DNA of 64,000 bases from Beverwykella pulmonaria (Eukaryota > Ascomycota > Dothideomycetes > Pleosporales > Melanommataceae): NCBI GenBank assembly GCA_001599595.1, contig BCHH01000001.1, forward strand, positions 788,305 through 852,304, read 5' to 3'. Below the pieces are notes generated by a model that worked only from the letters and a program-made list of their open reading frames with translations, made no database searches and was not told where the DNA came from. A program made the position numbers and the translations under genes. This document shows, in pieces, positions 8,682-19,795 of this stretch. The first letter of the stretch is position 1. Every line of letters begins with the position of its first letter.

Positions 8682-10091
8682 ATGCCGCCGGCAGGAAGTC
8701 GAGACGCCGTCGCATCGTTAGGGGGAAACCATCACCACCCACAACAAAGCAACGGAGACCCAACCAAGGTACGAAACCCCATCATTGAAAAACTGACAGA
8801 AATCATAGAGGAAATCAAAAAGGAGGGAAATAAGAGAGTGGAGGAGTTGGCGCGGCAGGCAACAGATGTGGTGAAGAAAGTTGAGGAGAGGCTACAGGAG
8901 AGAACAATCGGAAAGATCGCACAAACATGCGACAGAATTCTGCAACACGTGCAAGAAGCAAGCAAAAAGGCCGACATCGCTCCGACAGCAATTCGACGAT
9001 GGGCCGACGTCGCCGCGCAACCAGCGCAAACAACCATACGACCCACGATACGCGCACGCGTGGCCGACACGCAAGACAAGACACCGAGCGAGATCCTTGA
9101 ACTAGTACGACCGGCTATCCCACAGGCGATAGCAATACACAAACTACACAGCGGCGATATCAAGATTCAGCTCACATCGCAAGCGCAGCGGGACGCCGTC
9201 GCGAAGGCAGCGGACCCCCAGGGCATACGCATCCTCCGCAAAGCCTACCTTATTGAAGTCCCAGGTGTACCGTTCACCTTCCCAGTAAACAACAGAAAGA
9301 CTGCAAACAACACAGAGGCAATACAAGCAATTGAAAAAACGCTACAAAGGACAGGAAATGTCAAGATTACCTCCCTACGATGGCTTCGCGAAGCTAACAC
9401 AACGCCAGACCGTACCCAACACGCTCCAGCAAAGACAAGAGGCTCTCTTATTATAGGGGTCAATACACATACAGAACAGCAACAGATAGTTCGGAGCGGT
9501 ATAATCATTAGTGCAGAACACTTTGAAGCCAGGCTGTACAACTACAACCTAGACCCAAAGCAATGCTTCAAATGTGGAACATGGGGTCACAAGCAAGGCG
9601 CCTGCGCAAAGCAAGCGAAGTGCATGCAATGCGCAGGCAACCACGACACAAGGAAATGTAATGAGGACAGTGTCTGCTGCACAAACTGCGGTGGGAAGCA
9701 TAGAGCATGGCAGAAGAAGGATTGCCCAGCATTTGCGAGGTACAAAGCGGGCATGCAAAAAATACGAATAGAGCTCGCCCAGAGGTCAGTGGTAACGAGG
9801 AACAGCGAAACACAAGCAACACAAAGCCAATTTCAATTCCGGGCAACACCACCTAGCGTGCTAGGCAAACGCACCCAACCACTAATTGGAACGCCAGAAC
9901 CGCGACGTCAAGTAGGTAGGCCCACCGACGTAGAGAGAGCTGCACNAAGAGCGCGAACCGATTACAGTCAAACAATTATATGGACACAAGCCGACCGCGA
10001 GACACCGCCAACAAGTCAAGAGCCCACACTAGCAGAGTCTACACCAGCTGACAACCAAATNGAGGACATTGTTACAGACTCTCAACAATGA
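8682..10091 (+). CDS. LINE ORF1: gag-like nucleic-acid-binding protein
   Basis: 469 aa. The N-terminal third is charged and helical (probable coiled coil around residues 25-75, rich in E, K and R). At about residues 292-350 three CCHC knuckles follow one another: CFKCGTWGHKQGAC, then CMQCAGNHDTRKC, then CTNCGGKHRAWQKKDC. Such proteins coat the element RNA and accompany it to the target site. The start is the first ATG, 139 bp into the element. The last codon overlaps the ORF2 start in ATGA, so ORF2 may be made by reinitiation. Two N positions (9946, 10061) leave two residues undefined. Confidence 0.9.
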   Translation: MPPAGSRDAVASLGGNHHHPQQSNGDPTKVRNPIIEKLTEIIEEIKKEGNKRVEELARQATDVVKKVEERLQERTIGKIAQTCDRILQHVQEASKKADIAPTAIRRWADVAAQPAQTTIRPTIRARVADTQDKTPSEILELVRPAIPQAIAIHKLHSGDIKIQLTSQAQRDAVAKAADPQGIRILRKAYLIEVPGVPFTFPVNNRKTANNTEAIQAIEKTLQRTGNVKITSLRWLREANTTPDRTQHAPAKTRGSLIIGVNTHTEQQQIVRSGIIISAEHFEARLYNYNLDPKQCFKCGTWGHKQGACAKQAKCMQCAGNHDTRKCNEDSVCCTNCGGKHRAWQKKDCPAFARYKAGMQKIRIELAQRSVVTRNSETQATQSQFQFRATPPSVLGKRTQPLIGTPEPRRQVGRPTDVERAAXRARTDYSQTIIWTQADRETPPTSQEPTLAESTPADNQXEDIVTDSQQ

Positions 10092-13000
10092 GAGCGCTCA
10101 CGGTTATACAATACAACTGCGGTAATGCAAACAATAGCAAGGCAAGACCGTTCTTCAACGCGGCTGAGCCGGCGAAACACCACATACTCGCTATACAAGA
10201 GCCAGCCTGGAACCGCCGAACAAAGGGCACGTACTGCCCACCAGGATATACACTATCACATGGAAGAGAAGAACAGACAAAGGTGTGCTTCATGGTCAGC
10301 AAAGCTATAGGGCTACAAGCATGGAAGCAGATAAGCAACACGCCGAATATAGCAGCTATAACAATCCAGGTGCGGGACGAGACTATTGCAATCTTCAACG
10401 TCTACAACCAATCCAACGCGCCTACAAGGCTTGTAACGATCAACCAACTGCAGCAAGAAATTGCAAAGATACCAACAGAATNGGAGATAGTTGTGCTGGG
10501 GGACTTTAACCTTCACCACCCCGCGTGGGGAGGCACGGAAACAAGAAGCAACCCGGCGGCAAACCAACTGCGAGACAACATGGAGGCGGCAGGGATGCAA
10601 CTGTGCACACCACGAGGAGAACCGACCTGGAGGAGAGGAGAAAGACAATCAGTTATTGACCTCACGTTTATGACAGGCGGCCTAGAGCAACGACTAGAAT
10701 ACTGCAAACCAGTGGAAGAATGGGCACTAACTAAAGACCACATCCCTATTCAAATCACTGTCGCATGCGACATGGCCCCGACAGCGCCACGAACACAATA
10801 CGCTATCAACAAGCTACGAAACGAAGACCTTATTCAGGCAATTGAACAAGAAGGGTAGGAACAACAAGACCAACCGCTGGCGGCATTGCAAAAGGCTATC
10901 CAGAAGGGCATGGAACAACACTGCCCAAGGGCGCGGCCTAGTCGCTACGCTCAAAGGAAGTGGTCCCCCCGCGCAGGCGTTCTGCTAGCGAACACGCGTC
11001 GAGCACGCCGCGAGCTCACTAGATCGCACACAACGGACGCGGAGGAACAACTAAAGGACATAAACAAAGCACTACAGAAGGAAATGCGCCGAGCTAGCAG
11101 GGCGAGCTGGAGAGCCTTTACAGCAGAGCTTAGAGAAGTCGCGAAGAAGCCAAACAAAACAATCTGGGAGATGATGCGGTGGAGCAGGGGACTCAACAGC
11201 AACACGCAAGCAACACCACACATGCCCGCGCTACAAAAGAACCCGCAACAGAACTACACAGATAATAAAAGGGGCAAAGCAGCGCTGCTAGCAGAAAAGT
11301 TCTTTCCTCCAAAAGGAGCAGCAGACCTAAGTGATGCACAAGGAGAGCCATGGAGAAGCGAAGACCAGCGGCCTAATGCAATTCAAATCAGCAACAGAGT
11401 AACCCCACAAGACATTAAAAGTGTTATCAAGAAGCTCCCAAACGGAAAGGCCCCAGGACCAGATGAGATACCAAACGAGATCCTCAAGGTGCTCAGCGAG
11501 ACAATAAGTAACAGACTGGCAACAGTGATTAGCAAACACCTTAACGGGGAGGCCATGCCAAGGGAACTTAAGGACACTACTACAATTGCACTTCGCAAAC
11601 CAGGGAAAGGAGACTACTCACTAGTAAACGCCTATAGGCCTATTGCCCTAGAGAACACCCTAGCCAAGCTAGTAGAAACTATAGTGGCACAGCGACTAGC
11701 AGAGGCAGCGGAGGAACACCACCTGCTGCCATGGAACCAGATGGGAGGTCGGAAGAACAGGTCGACACTCACAGCAGCGCGACTGCTAAACGACGTCGTA
11801 CAAACGGCGTGGCGAGCGCGAAAAGGGTGTGTGGTATCAATGCTAGGACTTGACCTAGCTGGAGCCTTTGACAACGTTGCCCACGAAAGATTATTACACG
11901 TCCTATGGAACAAGGGAATTCCGCAATGGGTAGTTCAGTTCATACAAGACTTTCTTAGCGAGCGGAGCACCCAAATCACATTTGCAGGATTTACAAGCGA
12001 GACGCTCCAGGTAAACGCAGGCATACCGCAGGGATCACCGCTGTCGCCTATACTATTCCTGTTCTTCATTGCAGAACTGCTGGACGAATTTCAACAACCA
12101 GGGAGTGACAACGTTTTTGGCTTCGGCTTCATAGATGATACAACGCTAGTAGCCTGGGGAGACACTGCTGCAGACAATTGCNGACGGCTAACAGAAGCTC
12201 ATAGCCNATGCATAGCATGGGCGAAAAGATACGGCGCTCAGTTTGCACCAGACAAATACCAACTAATGCACTTTACAAGAAGAAGGGGTAACAGCAGGGA
12301 CCTGGCGAGTACAGTACNGATCAACGGCGAGGAGGCAGAGGTCTGCCAAAAGTCAATTCGGATCCTAGGCATATGGGTCNACCCCAAGATGCAATGGAAA
12401 GAACACACTACTAAGGCAGCTAGACGCGGAGAAGAATTGTTCAACGCAATGGCACGTATTACCGCATCAACATGGGGACCCTCAATGCACAGGTCAAGAC
12501 TCCTGTACACGGCAGTAGTTAGACCAGCAATGATGTACGGCTCGCAGGTGTGGAGCCTGCAACCCGACGGAAAACCGCTAGCGGCTAGCACGATGAAGCC
12601 ACTAGCAGATATCCAGAAGAGATGCCTACAGAAAGCCACAGGAGCCTACAAGGGAACCCCTCGTGCAGCTATTGAGCGCGAGATAGGGGTTCCCCCACTA
12701 GACCTATGGGCNGAAGAACAAGCAATGCAATACGCGGACCGTACAGCGCACACACTAGTGGAACAGGCAATATCACAGACAACGCAAGCCGTATGGGACT
12801 CAATGGCTACGCGACGCCGAAACGGACGCACGGAGAAACCACCAACCCAAAGTGAGACAGCAAGGACTATAGCAAGAGCGAGGAAGGCTGAGATAAAAGA
12901 ATGGAACGCACACCAGGCTGCACGACAGCACCTACTCAACCAAGCCAACCAAGCCAACCGAACCAACCAAGCAAAACAGCTAGATAGAACATGGCTAGAC

Positions 13001-13501
13001 CTAGAATGGGCAAAACGGTGGAGAAAGCGCGGGGCGAACCGAACAGAGACAACATGGCGCGAAGCATGGGCGAAGGGTCCAAGCCAGCTATACGACAATC
13101 TTACAAAGGCTCAGTCAACAGCACTATTTCTCATGCGCACAGAAGCAATTGGACTAAACAAGTGGCTAACTACCCGGCATGTTCCTCACGTCACAAAGGA
13201 ATGTACGTGCGGATGGCACGAACAGACAGTACAACACGTAGTCTTCCACTGCCCGAGATACGACCGCGGGACACTGATGCCTCGCCTGCGCAGCGAACGC
13301 CTACCAGTGGTGTTGGGCGATCCCCCCCAGGCAAGAGCAGCAGCAAAGTGGTTTATACAACAGAACGTCCTACGGCAATTTACAGTGGCAAAGGAGCTAG
13401 AAAACGAAACAGTCAACGGGTACCAACAGGCAGACGGGCTATCATCATGGGAACGAAGGAACGACGACGGCGAAGCGACTATCAGAACTGAACTGAACTG
13501 A
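10088..13501 (+). pseudogene. LINE ORF2: endonuclease-reverse transcriptase, broken by one in-frame TAG
   Basis: One frame runs from the ATG at 10088 to 13501 with a single TAG at 10856-10858 between the two domains. A CAG-to-TAG transition would explain it. The N-terminal part is an APE-like endonuclease: QYNCGNA, IQEPAW, LGDFNLHHPAWGG, VIDLTF, KDHIPI. The RT part has GKAPGPDEIPNE, YRPIALENTLAKL, LDLAGAFDNV, GIPQGSPLSP and a catalytic box FIDD (about 12130-12145). Near the C-terminus is the usual CCHC knuckle, CTCGWHEQTVQHVVFHC. The TDGS-type RNase H signature found in many Tad1/I-clade elements is not visible between RT and knuckle. Six single-N positions lie in this ORF. Whether the stop is in the genome or in a mis-called consensus cannot be told from here. 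Confidence 0.88.
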
Positions 13502-13772
13502 AACGCTCACCTACCACACCCCTACTCTCCTACCCAAACCCTCACTATCTCTTATACTCATTCCCTTTTTCTTGATTTCCCCTGTACGGGGGCAAGCGTG
13601 ACAGAACGGGCGGTCGAAAGTTAAGGAAAAAAGCTATATACGCTCAAGAGCGTACAAACAGCACATAGGGCACACGAAAGGTTTTCCTTGTATATAGGTT
13701 TTTCCTAAGGCAATAGTCTGCATAGCTCTAGAGAGGGCTGGCATCAGACGGTAAATAGAAATAATAATAATA

Positions 13773-13787
13773 ATAATAACAAGTAAA
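13773..13787 (+). repeat. 3' target-site duplication of the LINE
   Basis: Second copy of ataataacaagtaaa, directly after the (TAA)n tail and followed by unique sequence. It defines the 3' boundary of the insertion. Confidence 0.75.
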
Positions 13788-14757
13788 GTTAACCTAAGTA
13801 GTCGGGGTGACCAGATAGTTGTATAGATTGCTCATGGTAATCATAACTAATCACGGTAATCGCGACCCGCCAAATGAGGCTCTCGTAATCTCACTGACCT
13901 AGCTAACCATAGTTAACCATGGCTAACCACAGTAACCAGATTCTAATTTACACTTTGCCGATGGAGTTACTATGATAATCTATTACTAAAACATAAATAA
14001 AGGTGAGATGGATGTCCATCGCAGATATTTTGTGGTAATTTTGACATAGGCACGTACCTTGGTCATTCCCTTTAATCAGTTAAACCACCAGATATGGTTT
14101 CCCGAGATCACATTACTGCACCAGTGATGGATCTACGATTAACAACCACCTGAACTGCTCAGCAGGGATGTTGACACAGGTATCACCTAACCTTCCCTCT
14201 TTGCGACCACTATATTTAATTAGCCTATCTGAGGTGTGTCGAAAAAGATTGTTCACTAAGCTATTGATGCAGGTGAGACAGGCGTCCATCGTGAACGTTC
14301 CCAACAGTGTTGATGTTTATACACTGACTCGTAACGCCTGATCTTCCTCCCGCAAGGTGCCGCACCGCCCCGGTGGGATACGCGTGTAAATCTCCTAGAA
14401 CGCCCTGCTAGTGGTATATTTTTATACAGGGTACTGTGCGCAAGGAGGCCTGAGAGCGTGGTTATGTTAGCGGTTGAGTCTATAAGAGGCCCTCATGAGC
14501 GGGTTTGTAGCATGAGCCACCGCACGGATAGATTTTGTATGGAAAAGGGGTCGATTTGTATGGAACCCACTGACACACACTACAAACCCGCTCATGGAGG
14601 TGGCTTGTAACGCCAGGGATGACCTCTCCCAAATCCGATTCCGTTTTTGGACCTGATTACTGGCGGCTCTGAACTGATTCGTTACTAGCAGTATTAAGTT
14701 ATGGCAGTGCAAGCCTGAGAGGGCCTGAGCGGCTTGAGTGGTGTGCTGCGAGGACTG
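13788..14757. other. Gene-free stretch with short tandem motif
   Basis: No coding region recognised. At 13902-13938 there are nearly four copies of a 10-bp unit, GYTAACCAYR (gctaaccata, gttaaccatg, gctaaccaca, gtaacca). Confidence 0.5.
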
Positions 14758-15737
14758 CTATATTTGCCTGTCAATCAGCAGCCCTCGCTCGTATCGCATA
14801 TACGGATGAAGCACGACCACTCTTTGCAAGGTAGTCTTTGAGGATGCAAATGCCTGGGTAGCTTTGTCTGAGATCTTTGCAAACATTCTGTAAGACCCGA
14901 GCTTGAATAGCACATACCTAGGCGTTTCGTCGTTGATATACTTGACGAATGCGTAGTACGCTTGCCCAAAACGATAGACTTTATCGTCTAGAAGTCGTGT
15001 GTCTCGGCCCGCGTTAAGTGAATTGTCTCCAGCGGCAACTGGCCTGACATTGAAGAACGGCTGGAGAGGGTGGGGCTTAAGGTCAGACTGTGTCTTAAAC
15101 TTAATGTAGAGCCTGTCTCCACTGCAGCTAGCAAATTCATCCAGTACGGGAAATATTTAGGTGGCAGGTCCCGCTGGATTCAACATTTCATTATACAGTC
15201 GCAATTGCACGGACCTGGCAGATGCGAAGTGCCAGACGCAGTTCAACTACAACCAACAAATGAACACCACCAACCCACTCCACAAGCCCGGAATTCCTCG
15301 TGAGTCCTTCTCGTTGTCCCCCCATTCACCCCTCGCAACCGCATGGTCGATCACGTTGCCATCCTGCCAGTGACGATTTGATATGGTTGGTAATTGCAGT
15401 ATGAAGTATACTCTTCGGGTGGAATGCTTTCATGAGTTTGTACTTGGCCCAATTAGGAGCCAGCCTCTTTTTGGTTCCAATCGAGGCTGCCAATTCTGGA
15501 TACAAGTCTGCGTTGATATCACCTTCCGTTAGCCCATACTGCAATAGCCAACATCGCCACCCAGCAGTCCAGTCGTCCTCGTTAGAGCAATCTCCGAGTT
15601 GGAGGCCCCCTTCCAGCAGGGTCCCCCCCCGAGTCCGGCGCACTTGGATCATCGCGGGGCTTGACGTTGGGGATACCGTCTTGGCCCGCCTCGATGTCTG
15701 GTGTATTAAGCAAATGGATATAGGCTTCCGTGCTCAT
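14758..15737 (-). pseudogene. Decayed gene of unrecognised family
   Basis: A coherent protein can be followed on the minus strand over ~980 bp, but only by changing frame. It starts at ATG 15737 (MSTEAYIHLLNTPDI), shifts frame at a G8 run near 15630-15637, continues through NWAKYKLMKAFHPKSIL, and shifts again near 15365 into WQDGNVIDHAVARGEWGD. After that come at least two in-frame stops (a TAG near 15247 and a TAA near 15158), then ~130 clean codons (LYIKFKTQSDLKPHPLQPFF, then FGQAYYAFVKYIND, ending LLIDRQI). One stop could be removed by an intron. The protein looks globular and soluble. I do not recognise the family. The length of readable sequence makes a genuine former gene likely. Confidence 0.55.
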
Positions 15738-16148
15738 GTCTAGCAGTCCAACAAGCTAAGAGTCAGGTCGCTAACAAGCCAAATAAGTGACTGTGCAAGG
15801 AACCAGGACACTTAAATGTAAACTAGAAGCGTCACTAAGGAGTTGCTTTTGCCCTTGTCTTTAATTTGAGAGCGTGTAATTGCAGGAGGTGTTTAGGTCA
15901 ACGTTTGAGAAGGAACCAGAGTCCTTTTGGTGCGATTGTTAAGTACCTCTCTCGGTTTGGGAAGAACGAAATCAGAGAATTTCCGATGTCAACAGCGAAG
16001 CCGCCTAGAACGGTGCAAAACGAATAGGTTTTGGCCCAAGGGGGTCTCTTCTTCCGAGCCGTTCCAATTGCCGTACTTCTAACTCCTTACTATTGAGATG
16101 GGATTGCGCACGGTATTCTAGTGCCTTCACTTTTTTAAGGGAAAAAAT
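15738..16148. other. Gene-free stretch downstream of the tRNA-like gene
   Basis: About 410 bp with no gene seen. Ends in A-rich sequence that serves as T-runs on the minus strand behind the tRNA-like gene. Confidence 0.4.
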
Positions 16149-16155
16149 AAAAAAA
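16149..16155 (-). terminator. Pol III-type T run
   Basis: Seven consecutive T on the minus strand, 28 nt downstream of the tRNA-like 3' end. A second T run (six) follows directly. Fits a Pol III terminator for the tRNA-like gene. Confidence 0.5.
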
Positions 16156-16183
16156 GAAGGGTCAAAGCGCAGTAGCTGGAATT

Positions 16184-16321
16184 TCTCCGCTCCCAGAATC
16201 GAACTAGGGACCTGTACTCGGTAAGTATATATATTAATTAGACAGGGTCCTCGTAGACTGTACCTTTCGGTTACAACAGATATTACAGCCGAACGTGATA
16301 AACCAACTACACCAAGCGGAG
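16184..16321 (-). tRNA. tRNA-Tyr(GTA)-like gene, split by intron plus extra insertion
   Basis: The ends pair perfectly as an acceptor stem (CTCCGCT / AGCGGAG) with C1-G72 and discriminator A73, the eukaryotic tRNA-Tyr identity set. A D arm (GTGTAGTTGGTTTATCAC), an anticodon stem TTCGG with loop CT-GTA-A, and a T arm (CCTAG-TTCGATT-CTGGG) follow in order. The total is 138 nt, 65 more than a plain tRNA. Reading A: an 11-nt intron after position 37 (16282-16272), stem CCGAA, then a 52-nt insert (16261-16210) between two AGGT copies in the variable region. Removing it restores a normal 5-nt variable loop. Reading B: one 60-nt intron (16282-16223) with stem CCGAG and an 8-nt variable loop. A T7 terminator follows. 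It may be a functional gene with an odd intron, or a pseudogene. Confidence 0.68.
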
Positions 16322-16593
16322 GTGTGCTTTGATGATGAAACTTCCTCGTTAAAGCTTTATATAGGTAATCTGGAATTGGACTAACTGCCGAGCGAGAAAA
16401 TTCAGCGCGAAGGGGCTAGGGCGGGGCTCTGACACTAACAGCACCCGTAGCGAGGGCAGGCACGGACCATGAGCAAGGAGATCACGTGAGGAACATCAAA
16501 GCACCCTCGGTCAAATAATGAGGGCGCTATACCGCTATTGTTCTAGGAGGCTGCCTACACACACACACAAACCCACAACTACACCACCCCACA

Positions 16594-18421
16594 ATGCATA
16601 CCCCAGGACGCTCCGGTTGGGTCCCAATTTCGCCAGACCCGCGCGCCCCGATCGGATTCTTTAATGGAAACAGAGTGATTGGGTATTATGAGGATGAGGA
16701 AGATCATGAGACAGAGGACGAATGTGAACATGATAATCCGGAAGAGTCTCGAGTGGTGCCTAGAGCGAACGCGTCCCCGCCTCACCCTCCGAATGCTGGA
16801 CTGATCGACCCGCTAGCCCGTTCTGAAGGCCGGACTATCCGCAAAGGTCAATCTAATGTTGTCGGTTTACAAGTAACGCATTCGGTGGATAAAGCTGCTG
16901 TCCCATTAGGTCACGACGCTTTAGACTCACTCTAAAATTGGCTTGCCGTAGAAGCGCTTTCTTAAGAAGATGTATCAGACTACAGAGCACCACATCCAGA
17001 TGTTGTACTTCAACATATGCTCGAGCAGGTCAAAGCTCGTCACCCAGGTTGATACCAAGATTTCCTCACGTCGCATGACCAAATTGCCGAACTTGAACAT
17101 GAAATTTATCCTAAAGCTTGGGATCTTATCTAGTCAAGACACTACTCCCTCAAGGGCCTTCTTCGACTCTTAAGAGACATCAAGCCTAGCGACGGCGGAA
17201 TATACATTCATATAATCTGGCAGAAGTCTAATTCAGACCACTACTACATTTATGTTGGTCAGAGTATTAATCTTCAAGCCCGCATCACAGCACACCAAGA
17301 TCCTCTATATCGCGAGAAGCACCGTAGCCTTCACTACTATGTTTGGGATTACTTTCTCGCGAACGAGATAGAGATTCAAGAGGATTTTGTATTACTGTCT
17401 GTGGTTAAAGGCAAAGATAAGATTGATCTACTTCTTTTGAATTTGCTAGAATGCTAGTGCTACTTACCATTCCAAACACTTACAAAGAATGCTCTCTTAA
17501 CATATCTTCCTTCAGAAACAACACTATCTCCTCAAGCTGGACAGCATCTAAATATTGCTTTGCCCATACATCAGAGGACGCAAGGAGAGGCTGTACGTGA
17601 CAGCCTGTAAGGAGATATATATCATTCCTCGGATCCGCTCCTCTAGTAGTACTGTTCCAGCTTAAGGCAAAAATTTCTTGCGCTTAAAGACTCTCCAAAA
17701 TCTGGTTATTCAAGAATACTATTAAAAGAAGATGTATCAACGTTAATTAAATGCATCCACTACCAAGCGTATCAGATCAGCCCAAAGAATGCTAGAAGGC
17801 GTGACGGTCACAGTACGGGGCAGGATGGGTGGCACGGTCGCCTACATATCAGTATCACACTGGAGTTTCTCTTTGAATCGAAATCAGATCCCGGTGGACA
17901 TTGGCGATAAGGTTCGAATACAATTCCACCTCTCCCAGAATAACGACGTATTCACTTGCTACTATGCTACGCAAAGCCTAGCGACAGACCCTGCGAGCAG
18001 ACTTGGTCTCAGTATTGAAAGTGCGGACAGTGGCGGTAAGTCATTTTCGGCATGGCTGTAGAACAATGGAGATTTAGTAGTTTTCCGAATGAACACACTT
18101 GTGGATATGCTAGAGGACCTTAATATCTGGGAGGCTTCCGAGTCTGGTTGTAAAAGGAGATGGATTCCTCGGTCATCATAAGGAACGCAAATTGCAACAT
18201 ATACAGCGGACGTTCTAGAGATGTTAAAAAGACGTCCTACATCTTCTCCGTAACGCTGGGCGCTCATGCTAAGCACGTTAATCGGCTACTCTACTGCGAG
18301 TAAGGCTTCTCGGTATATATCACCGTACTAGAGAATATGGCTGCGGCCGGAGAAGAGGTTGGAGGAGCTCAACGACGCAACAATTGGGGAGGCGGAGGCA
18401 TGGGACTGGTCTTCATTAAAC
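16594..18421 (+). pseudogene. GIY-YIG-domain protein gene inactivated by nonsense mutations
   Basis: A good start context (CCACAATGC) opens a frame that stays readable for about 1.1 kb but for point stops: TAA 16933, TAA 16963, TGA 17050, TAG 17131, TAG 17455, TAA 17608, TAG 17644 and TAG 17647. Each is one C-to-T step from CAA, CAG or CGA. Between 17185 and 17360 lies a GIY-YIG-like core: GGIYIHIIWQ, then YYIYVGQSINLQARITAH, then HYYVWDYF. This is the form found in a family of fungal hypothetical proteins. From about 17.75 kb the plausible frame moves by one (GDKVRIQFHLSQNNDVF, then ATDPASRLGL), through an indel or a lost intron, and continues with further stops to about 18.42 kb. The mutation pattern suggests repeat-induced point mutation. 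The nuclease activity of this fungal family has not been established to my knowledge. Confidence 0.7.
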
Positions 18422-19795
18422 TAGCGAATGAAATAGCTTAGACGGTGTGGCAGTATCCACAAGAGTATGGCCATGAAGCCTGTGGTTGCACAGTCACATG
18501 AAAATTTGGTTGGGGATTTGGGGCACTCTCGTCTCTTCGTTTACAGATTTTTAGCTTCTTTTCTCCAAGCGCCCTTTAGATAACAGCAGATCCCCTACAC
18601 ACAATGCGTTTCCTATATCTCTTCTATATCTTAACTGTTAATACTTAGAAGATATATACTTATTATAAGTTGGAGCGCTTAAGGGTCATGAGGATTAAGT
18701 TGATTGTGAAGAGATAGCTGAAGGGATATACATGGATCCACTGGCGTCACGTGCACAGCTTGGTTATCCCACCGTTACACTTATCTCTCTAGAGGTACTG
18801 CGTGTACTCTCTTATGTAGTCGTAGCAGCTTTTCTCTCTGGAGCTCTTGTCTGTTTCCCACATCAGCTTTATGCCAGCCTAGCAATAGAACACTTCAAGC
18901 CTCATGTGCCCTGCCGTGAAGTAGCGTTAAATCACGTACCGGTGCAGATGCATGGCTCGTCGACATTGTTCGCTAACACGCCTAGTCCGACCGCACATCC
19001 AAGCGCTTTCTTTCACGTTTCTATGATCTTCTGACATGATTTGAACTGTCACCCCTTTGTGTAGTCCGAGATTGTGTCCTCACTTTGCTTCTGTAACAGT
19101 ATCAGACCACTCACGTGACCTATGAAGTATGTATCCTGCCTCAGCGACAATGTTGGCATCTGCCTACGGCTACTTGCTGTTGCCTACGATTGCCTGCTGT
19201 TATCTACGCCTGTCTACTACTGCCTGCACCAGTCCACTCTCTATATATTGATAGCTAGATACCTTCGTTGACAATCAACTCAGTCCATCACTTTGATCAC
19301 TCATATGTCCTCTCATATCTGCCCGCTTACAGCTTCCCATGTCGGCCTGATCCAGGTATATAGCTCGAGGTTATAATGATCCTGCCATTGATTAACAACA
19401 ACCAACTCTGAAATCTGACTTCCCGGCCCAAAACACAACCGAGAATATGGATTCCTCGCAACCAAACAGCCAGAGCTTCCTATACTCAATCGCGGCGGTG
19501 GACAACAACCATGAGGTGCTCCGAATCCCAGCACCATTGTACCTATCTCTAACTTGGATGGCAAGGACTGTTTCGGACACGAACTCGAACTAAATCACCA
19601 CCATGTGATCTGGGCTATACTTGCGTTTGCTCGGCTTGATACAATCATCCGGGCCCACTCAACTGACAGACAGGATTTTCTAGATCAGCCCTCTCAACGA
19701 ACATACGAGCTCATGACCACCTATAGGTGTATCAGATAGAATGATAGGATGCTACGTGGACCTCTGTCACGATGCGATCAGTTGCAGAACACATG
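18422..19795. other. Gene-free stretch with a degenerate tandem repeat
   Basis: No gene recognised. An open frame of 100 codons at 18732-19034 has no recognisable domain. At about 19160-19227 an imperfect repeat of a ~17-bp TGCCTACGxTTGCCTGCTGTT-like unit is visible. Confidence 0.45.

Larger units (their letters stand above)
8543..13772 (+). mobile_element. Nearly full-length non-LTR retrotransposon (LINE, Tad1-like)
   Basis: A 5.2-kb element with a 5' leader, a gag-like ORF1 with three CCHC knuckles, an ORF2 with APE-type endonuclease and reverse transcriptase, a 3' UTR and a short (TAA)n tail. It is bounded by 15-bp target-site duplications. The layout fits fungal LINEs of the Tad1 group; clade placement is inference. 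ORF1 and ORF2 overlap as ATGA. Only one nonsense codon is seen across 4.8 kb of coding sequence, so the element looks young. Eight single N positions fall inside its two ORFs and nowhere else in the window. This suggests a consensus collapsed from several genomic copies. I see no RNase H signature. Confidence 0.92.
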
